Shown here: in pieces, positions 1 through 5,301 of the stretch
Layout of the letters: every line of letters starts with the position of its first letter
How positions within the stretch are numbered: position 1 is the stretch's first letter
The notes under the pieces: model-generated
The model's database searches: none
The model's input: only the letters and a program-made list of their open reading frames with translations
What the model was told of the DNA's origin: nothing
Origin: Limnohabitans sp.
Lineage (GTDB): Bacteria > Pseudomonadota > Gammaproteobacteria > Burkholderiales > Burkholderiaceae_C
DNA length: 5,677 bases
Direction of reading: 5' to 3'
NCBI GenBank assembly: GCA_023260735.1
Contig: JALQUL010000248.1
Location: 1-5,677, forward strand
Position numbers and translations under genes: made by a program

Positions 1-171
1 AATACTCAATTTAGAAGTTTTGATAATTTTAATGCCGAAATTCATCGACTCGAAATCGAGACAGCATTAATAGTTGACGATGCAAAAAAAATCAGACAAT
101 TAGCTCTACTCAACGATTTAAAACAGTTTGCAGAGCAAAGAGCTAAAGTCTTTCAAATTGTTACAAAGTAG
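1..171 (+). CDS. Hypothetical protein, C-terminal fragment (left edge)
   Basis: An open frame enters from the left edge and runs 56 codons to a TAG stop at 169-171. It contains no in-frame ATG or GTG, so the start lies outside the window. The visible residues are rich in Glu, Lys, Arg, Gln, Leu and Ile and should form long amphipathic helices, possibly a coiled coil, for example the stretch KIRQLALLNDLKQFAEQRAK. There is no signal peptide, membrane segment or catalytic motif in what is visible, and I do not recognise the family. I counted 54 G+C in 171 bases (about 32%), well below the roughly 50% of sampled purD sequence, so this may be accessory or acquired DNA. It converges on the DUF1499 gene. 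That it is coding at all is inferred from the intact frame and the sensible helical composition; a chance open frame of this length in AT-rich DNA is less likely but possible. Confidence 0.5.
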   Translation, partial: NTQFRSFDNFNAEIHRLEIETALIVDDAKKIRQLALLNDLKQFAEQRAKVFQIVTK

Positions 172-217
172 AAAATTTACAACAAGTTTAATTATTTTTG
201 AAATTTTGGAAGAGTTT

Positions 218-239
218 TTGCTGAATTAATTAGCAGCAA
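218..239. repeat. Hairpin between convergent genes
   Basis: TTGCTG (218-223) pairs with CAGCAA (234-239), giving a perfect 6-bp stem around a 10-nt AT-rich loop. It lies in the 93-nt gap between the stop codons of the convergent left-edge gene and the DUF1499 gene. It is not a textbook intrinsic terminator in either direction: on the plus strand no T-run follows the stem, and on the minus strand the stem is followed by an A-run. It could still help end transcription from either side. The rest of the gap shows only AT-rich sequence. Confidence 0.3.
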
Positions 240-264
240 GTCACTTAACCAAGCATTCCTACAC

Positions 265-768
265 TTAATCAGTAGGCAAGGTGTTGAGGTATGCCACACG
301 TAGTTCTTCAACACGCTTACGGTTCACACCAAAATCTTTTAAACCTAAGCGACTAGCAGACCGAACATGAATTAAATTGTTAGGTGCATCAAAAAACATT
401 TCAAGATCATCCACAAAACGCATCTTTGCACTTTCGCATTCAGCATGTAAATAATGTTTCTCTTGCCTAACTACTTTAATACCAGGCATGGCATTGAGCA
501 AGCCACCTAGCCGTAGTAAGGATTGCTCTGCGTTTTCATTGAGAACAGGAAAAGCCTCAACCGAAGCATATTTGGCTTGTGGATGTTCTGGGTAGTAATG
601 AGCTTGGCTACTCACGCTATTAGGTGTTATGGAAGGGGTTTTTAAGCGGTTGTTATGTACACCTAAGTCACCAGGGGGCCTACCTTTTAGTAACCCCATT
701 TGTCCTGCCAACCAAATTAAACTCATCGCTATGACGATAAACAAAAATAAATATCGAAGTGCAAGCAT
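265..768 (-). CDS. DUF1499 family membrane-anchored protein
   Basis: This is a 167-residue protein of the DUF1499 family, whose biochemical role is not established. Residues about 4-22 are one hydrophobic segment (YLFLFIVIAMSLIWLAG), either an N-terminal anchor or an uncleaved signal, so the remainder is probably periplasmic. The family signature follows: GRPPGDLGVHNNRL at 29-42, TPNSVSSQA at 48-56, and near the C-terminus HVRSASRLGLKDFGVNRKR at 134-152, which is the best-conserved block of the family. Length is typical and no frameshift is seen. The ATG at 768 is supported by AAAGGA (minus strand, 777-782) eight bases upstream. It begins 27 nt after the DUF853 gene stops, on the same strand, so the two are probably co-transcribed. 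There is no clear terminator after it. Family assignment is confident; any function would be a guess. Confidence 0.88.
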   Translation of the reverse strand: MLALRYLFLFIVIAMSLIWLAGQMGLLKGRPPGDLGVHNNRLKTPSITPNSVSSQAHYYPEHPQAKYASVEAFPVLNENAEQSLLRLGGLLNAMPGIKVVRQEKHYLHAECESAKMRFVDDLEMFFDAPNNLIHVRSASRLGLKDFGVNRKRVEELRVAYLNTLPTD

Positions 769-776
769 TGCAAAAA

Positions 777-782
777 TCCTTT
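777..782 (-). promoter_or_regulatory. Ribosome binding site for the DUF1499 gene
   Basis: AAAGGA on the minus strand ends eight bases before the ATG at 768. It sits in the 27-nt gap after the DUF853 stop codon, so the second gene has its own initiation site and need not depend on coupling to the first. Confidence 0.6.
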
Positions 783-795
783 GGTTTATTAAATA

Positions 796-2307
796 CTATC
801 TTGATTTTTTCCCCATAATACTACCAAGAACCCCCCTTAAAATTTGTTTACCCACTTCTCGTCCGATGGCGCTTGCCGCACTTTTGACGAGCTGTTGGCC
901 AGGGCTCATACGCCTACTACCCGAGCCAGAACTAAAAAGATCACCAATACTACTTAACCAACCGCCATTTTCAGTTTCTATTGAAGAATTTGGCTTATTA
1001 GTAGTGACCGTATCGGATTGAGCAGTTTCAGTAGTTTTGCCTTTTATAATTTCATACGCTGATTCTCTATCAATTGACTTTTCATATACGCCAAAAACCA
1101 AAGAATTTTGTATGAGCGCTTGGCGTTGATCGGGGTTAATGGGACCAATTTGTGACGCCGGTGGTAATATGTAAACTCGTTCGGTAATAGCGGGTCGGCC
1201 TTTGTCATCTAAAAAGCTAACCAAGGCTTCGCCAACACCTAATTCGGTAATAACATTTTCAATGTCCAACTCTGGATTAGCCCGCATGGTTTGTGCAGCT
1301 GATTTTACCGCTTTTTGGTCCTTTGGGGTAAAAGCTCTTAATGCATGTTGCACTCTATTCCCTAGCTGGGCTAAAACGGTATCGGGAATATCGATAGGAT
1401 TTTGTGTCACAAAAAATACACCCACACCTTTACTTCTAACTAAACGCACTACTAACTCAATTCTTTCAATCAGCACCTTGGGAGCATCGTTAAACAACAA
1501 ATGTGCTTCATCAAAAAAGAAGACTAATTTGGGTTTATCTAGGTCACCTACTTCGGGTAAGTTTTCAAATAGTTCGCTTAATAACCATAATAAAAAAGTA
1601 GCATAAAGGCGTGGCGAGTTCATGAGTTGATCGGCTGCCAAGACATTGATCATGCCTAAACCTTTGTCATCGGTTTGCATCAGGTCGGCAATATTAAGCA
1701 TAGGTTCGCCAAAAAACGAATCTCCACCTTGTTGTTCGATTTGTAATAATCCTCTTTGTATGGCTCCAATACTGGCAGCACTTACGTTGCCATACTCAGT
1801 GGTAAATTCGCTAGCGTTTTCACCAACCCACTGGCACATAGCACGCAAGTCTTTCATATCTAAGAGTAACAAACCATCGTCATCGGCAATTTTAAATACC
1901 AGCTGCAATACACCAGCTTGGGTTTCATTAAGATTGAGCATGCGGGCTAATAACAAAGGTCCCATGTCGCTAATGGTGGCTCTTAAGGGATGGCCTTGTT
2001 TACCAAACACATCCCAAACAGTGCAAGGGAAGGCTTGAAATTGGGGCATTTCAAAACCGCGTTCGCTTAGAATTTTGGCTAATTTTTCAGAGCTCTTACC
2101 TGGCTGTGAAATGCCTGTTAAGTCGCCTTTGATGTCGGCCATGAACACAGGAATCCCTAGGCTAGAAAAATTTTCTGCCATATTTTGTAGCGTAATTGTC
2201 TTACCAGTTCCCGTTGCACCTGTTATGAGGCCGTGTCGGTTCGATTTATCACCTCTTAAGTAGCATTTTGAATGATTATTTGCGCCAATTAGCATTGCGT
2301 TGTCCAT
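796..2307 (-). CDS. DUF853 / YjgR-type HerA-FtsK superfamily ATPase
   Basis: This is a 503-residue P-loop ATPase of the DUF853 family, of the same type and length (about 500 residues) as E. coli YjgR. The fold belongs to the HerA/FtsK group of ring-forming DNA-translocating motors; the cellular role of this family is not settled. Visible motifs are Walker A GATGTGKT at 30-37, the family block MADIKGDLTGISQPG at 56-70, Walker B LVFFFDEAH at 261-269 with Asp266 and Glu267, a sensor-like strand VFFVTQNPIDIPD at 297-309, and a likely arginine-finger region LGNRVQHALRAFTP at 315-328. A Ser/Thr/Gly-rich linker (about 424-465) joins the core to a basic amphipathic tail (472-503) typical of the family. 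The ATG at 2307 is preferred over the in-frame TTG at 2328 because GAGG lies seven bases before it and the protein then begins MDNAMLIG, as expected. No signal peptide is seen, so it should be cytoplasmic. It leads the unit with the DUF1499 gene. Confidence 0.92.
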   Translation of the reverse strand: MDNAMLIGANNHSKCYLRGDKSNRHGLITGATGTGKTITLQNMAENFSSLGIPVFMADIKGDLTGISQPGKSSEKLAKILSERGFEMPQFQAFPCTVWDVFGKQGHPLRATISDMGPLLLARMLNLNETQAGVLQLVFKIADDDGLLLLDMKDLRAMCQWVGENASEFTTEYGNVSAASIGAIQRGLLQIEQQGGDSFFGEPMLNIADLMQTDDKGLGMINVLAADQLMNSPRLYATFLLWLLSELFENLPEVGDLDKPKLVFFFDEAHLLFNDAPKVLIERIELVVRLVRSKGVGVFFVTQNPIDIPDTVLAQLGNRVQHALRAFTPKDQKAVKSAAQTMRANPELDIENVITELGVGEALVSFLDDKGRPAITERVYILPPASQIGPINPDQRQALIQNSLVFGVYEKSIDRESAYEIIKGKTTETAQSDTVTTNKPNSSIETENGGWLSSIGDLFSSGSGSRRMSPGQQLVKSAASAIGREVGKQILRGVLGSIMGKKSR

Positions 2308-2329
2308 TTGTAAACCTCGAAAGTACAAT
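2300..2329 (+). promoter_or_regulatory. Candidate sigma-70 promoter for yebC-purD
   Basis: TTGTCC (2300-2305, four of six matches to TTGACA) and TACAAT (2324-2329, five of six matches to TATAAT) are separated by 18 bases. Transcription would start near 2336, leaving a leader of about 30 nt that includes the ribosome binding site. The -35 element overlaps the start codon of the divergent ATPase gene, so the two transcription units are packed tightly and may interfere with each other. The assignment rests on consensus matching by eye only. I saw no comparably good promoter for the minus-strand gene. Confidence 0.45.
2315..2318 (-). promoter_or_regulatory. Ribosome binding site deciding the ATPase start
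   Basis: GAGG on the minus strand lies seven bases before the ATG at 2307. It falls inside the coding sequence that would be added by starting at the upstream TTG (2328), and so argues for the ATG as the real start. Confidence 0.6.
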
Positions 2330-2343
2330 AACGTTATTAATAA
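2327..2343. promoter_or_regulatory. Two overlapping palindromes in the divergent spacer (possible operator)
   Basis: AATAACGTTATT (2327-2338) is a perfect 12-bp palindrome, and TTATTAATAA (2334-2343) is a perfect 10-bp palindrome that shares five bases with it. Both lie in the 58-nt spacer between divergent genes, over the end of the proposed -10 element and the expected start point for yebC. A dimeric regulator binding here could affect both directions. It may also simply be AT-rich promoter DNA. No regulator is identifiable from the window. Confidence 0.35.
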
Positions 2344-2352
2344 ACATGAATG

Positions 2353-2359
2353 TAAGGGA
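2353..2359 (+). promoter_or_regulatory. Ribosome binding site for the yebC GTG start
   Basis: TAAGGGA ends six bases before the GTG at 2366. This spacing fits the GTG rather than the upstream in-frame ATG at 2300, which lies inside the start region of the divergent gene. Confidence 0.65.
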
Positions 2360-2365
2360 AAAATC

Positions 2366-3091
2366 GTGGCAGGACACTCTAAATGGGCAAATATCCAACA
2401 CCGTAAAGGTCGTCAAGATGAAAAAAGAGGAAAAATTTGGACTCGTGTGATTAGAGAAATTATGGTGGCAGCCCGCACTGGTGGTGGTGACCTTAATGCC
2501 AATCCGCGTCTAAGACTGGCAGTCGATAAGGCAAAAGCAGCTAATATGCCAGCAGATACCGTCAAACGTAATATCGACAAAGCGACTGGTGCTTTAGAGG
2601 GTGTGAGTTATGAAGAAATTCGTTATGAAGGTTACGGAATTGGTGGTGCCGCAGTAATTGTGGACTGCATGACCGATAACCGAGTCAGAACTGTTGCTGA
2701 AGTGCGACATGTGTTTTCTAAACATGGTGGAAATATGGGGGCTGAGGGCTCTGTTGCTTTCCAGTTTAAGCATTGTGGCCAATTAATTTTTGCACCAGGT
2801 ACTAGCGAAGATACTGTCATGGAAGTGGCACTTGAGGCTGGCGCCGAAGACGTGGTAACTGGTGAAGATGGTAGTATTGAAGTGCTTACTGCACCCGCCG
2901 ACTTCGAGGCCGTACAAAAGGCTTTATTGGCAGCTGGTTTAACAGCAGAATTGCAAGGCGTGACTATGCGCGCCGATAATTCAATTGAACTAACTGCCGA
3001 TGACGCAGTTAAAATGCAGAAGTTGCTTGATGCACTAGAGGACTTGGATGACACCCAAGATGTTTTTCATAACGCAGAGTTTGACGAATGA
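2366..3091 (+). CDS. yebC: YebC/TACO1 family protein (PmpR-type)
   Basis: This 241-residue protein belongs to the YebC/PmpR/TACO1 family. Members were first described as DNA-binding regulators (PmpR); more recent work on bacterial and mitochondrial members points to a ribosome-associated role in relieving stalls, including at proline-rich stretches. Which applies here cannot be told from sequence. The diagnostic N-terminus MAGHSKWANIQHRKGRQ is present at 1-17, followed by GGGDLNANPRLRLAVDKA at 39-56, YEGYGIGGAAVIVDCMTDN at 87-105, RTVAEVRHVFSKHGGNMG at 108-125, and an acidic C-terminus. Length is close to the E. coli protein. The start is a GTG: a longer reading from 2300 adds 22 residues unlike the family, while the MAGHSK start is invariant and has TAAGGGA six bases upstream. 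The stop overlaps purD by four bases (ATGA), so the two are probably one operon with coupled translation. It is cytoplasmic and nothing is missing. Confidence 0.95.
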   Translation: MAGHSKWANIQHRKGRQDEKRGKIWTRVIREIMVAARTGGGDLNANPRLRLAVDKAKAANMPADTVKRNIDKATGALEGVSYEEIRYEGYGIGGAAVIVDCMTDNRVRTVAEVRHVFSKHGGNMGAEGSVAFQFKHCGQLIFAPGTSEDTVMEVALEAGAEDVVTGEDGSIEVLTAPADFEAVQKALLAAGLTAELQGVTMRADNSIELTADDAVKMQKLLDALEDLDDTQDVFHNAEFDE

Positions 3092-4395
3092 ATTTATTAG
3101 TTGTTGGAAGTGGCGGCCGTGAGCACGCCATTGCTTGGCGCTTGTCTCAAGCATCTACCTCGCACAAAGTTTTTGTGGCTCCTGGTAATGGCGGTACGGC
3201 GCTAGATCCCGATTTGCATAATATTGACATTACCAATGTTGTTGCACTTCGCGAGTGGGCGCAAGCTAACCAAATTTCTTTAACAGTGGTAGGACCAGAA
3301 CAACCCCTATCAGAAGGAATTGTCGATGAGTTCAGAGCTCATGGTTTGCGTATTTTTGGCCCTACTCGACAAGCGGCACAACTAGAAAGCTCAAAGGCTT
3401 TTTCAAAAGCGTTTATGCAACGTCACCATATTCCGACAGCCGCTTATGCCGTTTTTAGCGACGCTGAACTCGCTAAAGCCTATGTAGTGCAGCAAGGCGC
3501 ACCCATCGTTGTAAAAGCCGACGGCTTAGCTGCTGGTGAAGGTGTGGTAGTGGCCATGACGCAAGCAGAAGCATTTGCTGCTATCGATGCCATGATTGGC
3601 CCCGGCGACGGAGCACAAGCCTATGGTATTACGACTAAAAATGGTGAGCAAGCCCGAGTAGTAATCGAAGAGTTCTTAGAAGGTGAAGAGGCTTCTTTTA
3701 TTGTTTTGGTAGATGGCAAAAATATATTACCTCTGGCCACTAGCCAAGATCATAAACGTTTGTTGGATGGTGACATGGGTCCTAACACTGGCGGTATGGG
3801 AGCTTATTCTCCTGCCCCTGTAGTGACTCCTGAAATTCACGCTAAAGTGATGCGTGAAATCATACAGCCCACCATTAAAGGCATGTTAGCCGATGGTATT
3901 CAGTACACTGGCTTTTTATATGCTGGCTTAATGATTGGCGCCGATAAAAAAGTCAAAACCCTAGAGTTCAATTGTCGCCTTGGTGACCCCGAAACTCAAC
4001 CCATCTTAATGCGTTTAAAAACCAATCTACTAGATGTGTTGTGGGCAGCCACCGAGCAAGGCCTCGATAAAATCGAACTCGATTGGGACCGTCGTCCTGC
4101 GGTTGGTGTAGTAATGGCCGCCAATGGTTATCCTGTTAATCCTCGCAAGGGTGATGTGATTAGTGGTCAAAACAATACGAGGCAACAAGAAGAAAACAAT
4201 CCCAACGTGAAGGTATTTCATGCCGGAACTCGCTTAGATAACGCTGTTTTGACGACCTCAGGTGGTCGCGTCTTATGTGTGACTGCGCTTGGCGGGTCTT
4301 TAAAAGAGGCTCGCAGGGCCGCTTATCAAGTAGTTGACACGATTGGTTTTGCTGGTGTTCAATATAGGCTTGATATTGGTCATAAGGCTTTGTAA
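3088..4395 (+). CDS. purD: Phosphoribosylamine-glycine ligase (GAR synthetase)
   Basis: PurD joins glycine to 5-phosphoribosylamine using ATP, giving glycinamide ribonucleotide, the second step of purine synthesis; it acts in the cytoplasm. The 435 residues match the usual length (E. coli about 429). The N domain (1 to about 100) carries VVGSGGREHAIAWRL at 5-19, APGNGGTA at 31-38 and VVGPEQPLSEGIVDEF at 67-82. The ATP-grasp region shows VVKADGLAAGEGVVVA at 141-156, VIEEFLEGEEASFIVLVDG at 192-210, the conserved SQDHKRLLDGDMGPNTGGMG at 219-238, and LEFNCRLGDPETQP at 292-305, where Glu293 and Asn295 are the expected metal ligands. The C domain follows (about 336-435). A short Asn/Gln/Glu-rich stretch near 361-371 (QNNTRQQEENN) looks like a variable surface loop. 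The ATG overlaps the yebC stop as ATGA and has only a weak upstream ribosome site, suggesting translational coupling. No purine riboswitch is seen. Confidence 0.97.
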   Translation: MNLLVVGSGGREHAIAWRLSQASTSHKVFVAPGNGGTALDPDLHNIDITNVVALREWAQANQISLTVVGPEQPLSEGIVDEFRAHGLRIFGPTRQAAQLESSKAFSKAFMQRHHIPTAAYAVFSDAELAKAYVVQQGAPIVVKADGLAAGEGVVVAMTQAEAFAAIDAMIGPGDGAQAYGITTKNGEQARVVIEEFLEGEEASFIVLVDGKNILPLATSQDHKRLLDGDMGPNTGGMGAYSPAPVVTPEIHAKVMREIIQPTIKGMLADGIQYTGFLYAGLMIGADKKVKTLEFNCRLGDPETQPILMRLKTNLLDVLWAATEQGLDKIELDWDRRPAVGVVMAANGYPVNPRKGDVISGQNNTRQQEENNPNVKVFHAGTRLDNAVLTTSGGRVLCVTALGGSLKEARRAAYQVVDTIGFAGVQYRLDIGHKAL

Positions 4396-4558
4396 AAGGG
4401 TTGTGTTTGCTGAGTAGCTACACCCGCATGCACACAGAGTAAAAAAGCAAATAGCATAAGGTTGAGTTTCTCTAGCCTTGTGCTTTTGCCTGCTCTATTG
4501 TTTTAGATGCCAATCCAACACCTATTAGAATTATTATTTTTAATCATTTTGAATCATT
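4396..4558. other. purD-acyltransferase intergenic region
   Basis: This 163-nt gap has no plausible coding sequence. Apart from the hairpin at 4447-4489, it becomes very AT-rich over the last 40 bases before the acyltransferase ATG. A possible -10 element TAGAAT lies at 4526-4531, but no good -35 is spaced correctly for it (TTGTTT at 4498-4503 is 22 bases away). A 7-bp direct repeat AATCATT occurs at 4542-4548 and 4552-4558, ten bases apart, the second copy touching the ATG. A weak promoter for the acyltransferase is plausible but unproven. Confidence 0.4.
4447..4489 (+). terminator. Long hairpin downstream of purD, probable terminator or processing site
   Basis: The left arm (4447-4466) pairs with the right arm (4470-4489) around a TTT loop. 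Inner pairing is GAG with CTC, then two A/G pairs with T and one bulge, then AAGG with CCTT, then GCAT with GTGC (one wobble). The outer part GCAAA pairs with TTTGC across one more bulge. It is preceded by an A-run (4441-4446), and the right arm contains TTTT (4484-4487), with another TTTT at 4500-4504 further on. This fits an intrinsic terminator or an attenuating stem ending the yebC-purD transcript 52 nt after the purD stop. The T-run is short and partly inside the stem, so termination may be partial. Confidence 0.5.
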
Positions 4559-5242
4559 ATGATCCACCCATCTGTAACGTCCTACGAGCCTACCTCTGAC
4601 TTTGCTGAACCTTATGCGGTACAACTTTCTCAGGGTAGTGGATTGGCTAAATTCATACTCAAGCTCTTAGGTTGGTCAGTCGATTTTTATGGTTTACCTA
4701 GCCGTCAAGGTGTGATTGCCGTTTATCCTCATACTAGTAATTGGGATTTTATTATTGGTATTTTGGCTAAATGGTCGCTAGGGTTACAAGTGAAGTTTTG
4801 GGCCAAAGATAGTCTTTTTAGAGTACCTGTAATGGGCCCTTGGATGAGTTGGTTGGGTGGTGTTCCGGTGAATCGAAAAGCCCCTCAAGGTTTAGTCGGT
4901 CAAGCCGTAAGTAGTTTGCAAACAGGGCAGGTCAACAATGATTTTTATTGGTTGGTAGTTGCACCCGAGGGTACTCGTAAACGCACCGAGGGGTGGCGTA
5001 GCGGTTTTTATTCTGCGGCTCATCAGGCCAATGTGCCACTAGCGATTGCCCGTTTAGATTTTGGCCGTAAAAAAATTACTTTACATGATTTTTTTCAACT
5101 CTCTGGCAACACCGATCAAGATATGCAAAGAGTAGCTAACTTGCTAGAAGGTACAAAAGGGGCAATTCACTCGAATGCTTCGCCAATTTGTATTACCTCA
5201 AGTCGTAATCTGCAAAATTCCTCAAGCACTTTGTCACAATAA
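4559..5242 (+). CDS. PlsC-like lysophospholipid acyltransferase family protein
   Basis: This 227-residue protein belongs to the glycerolipid acyltransferase (LPLAT/PlsC-like) superfamily, whose members move acyl chains to lysophospholipids or glycerol-3-phosphate derivatives at the membrane. Motif I, H-x4-D, is HTSNWD at 58-63, with catalytic His58 and Asp63. Motif II is GGVPVNR at 100-106, motif III is APEGTR at 135-140 (Glu137 to Arg140), and a motif IV-like VPLAIARLDFG follows at 159-169. A short hydrophobic amphipathic stretch just before motif I (about 29-40) may bind membrane. The first 25 residues and the Ser/Asn/Gln-rich tail (214-227) are not conserved features I recognise. The H-T-S-N-W-D form marks a compact subfamily often annotated only as 1-acyl-sn-glycerol-3-phosphate acyltransferase; the true substrate is unknown, so I give no gene symbol. 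The ATG at 4559 has no Shine-Dalgarno sequence, and the start is therefore less certain than the core. It is intact and lies between purD and hemF. Confidence 0.88.
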   Translation: MIHPSVTSYEPTSDFAEPYAVQLSQGSGLAKFILKLLGWSVDFYGLPSRQGVIAVYPHTSNWDFIIGILAKWSLGLQVKFWAKDSLFRVPVMGPWMSWLGGVPVNRKAPQGLVGQAVSSLQTGQVNNDFYWLVVAPEGTRKRTEGWRSGFYSAAHQANVPLAIARLDFGRKKITLHDFFQLSGNTDQDMQRVANLLEGTKGAIHSNASPICITSSRNLQNSSSTLSQ

Positions 5243-5256
5243 AAAAATTTGTGCTT

Positions 5257-5290
5257 GTAGCCTGCTAATTGGGCTGTTTGTTTTTGTTTT
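5257..5290 (+). terminator. Weak terminator-like hairpin with T-rich tail
   Basis: AGCC (5259-5262) pairs with GGCT (5272-5275) around a 9-nt loop, with two possible wobble pairs outside, followed by the T-rich run TTTGTTTTTGTTTT (5277-5290). It sits 16 nt after the acyltransferase stop and before hemF. The stem is short, so it may reduce rather than stop transcription into hemF. The 59-nt gap contains nothing else I can support apart from the A-run after the stop. Confidence 0.35.
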
Positions 5291-5301
5291 ATTAAAATTT
5301 T

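Noticed and set aside
796..2307. HerA-like ATPase as part of an antiphage defence system
   Set aside because: The motif blocks and C-terminal tail match the DUF853/YjgR family, and no nuclease, SIR2 or other defence partner lies next to it. The neighbour is a DUF1499 protein and the rest is housekeeping.
2308..2328. Seven-residue extension of the DUF853 ATPase from a TTG at 2328
   Set aside because: The ribosome binding site GAGG at 2315-2318 would lie inside the coding sequence, and the family N-terminus matches the ATG at 2307.
2300..2365. N-terminal extension of yebC from the upstream ATG at 2300
   Set aside because: The 22 added residues do not resemble the family, the extension lies over the divergent promoter and the opposite start codon, and GTG at 2366 has a well-spaced ribosome site and gives the invariant MAGHSK start.
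2308..2365. Riboswitch or attenuator controlling yebC-purD
   Set aside because: The whole leader is at most about 30 nt, too short for any known purine or other riboswitch fold.
2632..3054. Open frame antisense to yebC, and similar long antisense frames within the ATPase gene and at 5404-5670 opposite hemF
   Set aside because: They lie wholly within strongly conserved genes, have low-complexity Ser/Ala/Pro-rich or unlikely compositions, and show no ribosome sites or recognisable families.
4396..4440. GGGT...ACCC pairing and the GCATGC palindrome just after purD as a second terminator
   Set aside because: Pairing is short, the loop is long and no T-run follows. The hairpin at 4447-4489 is a much better candidate.
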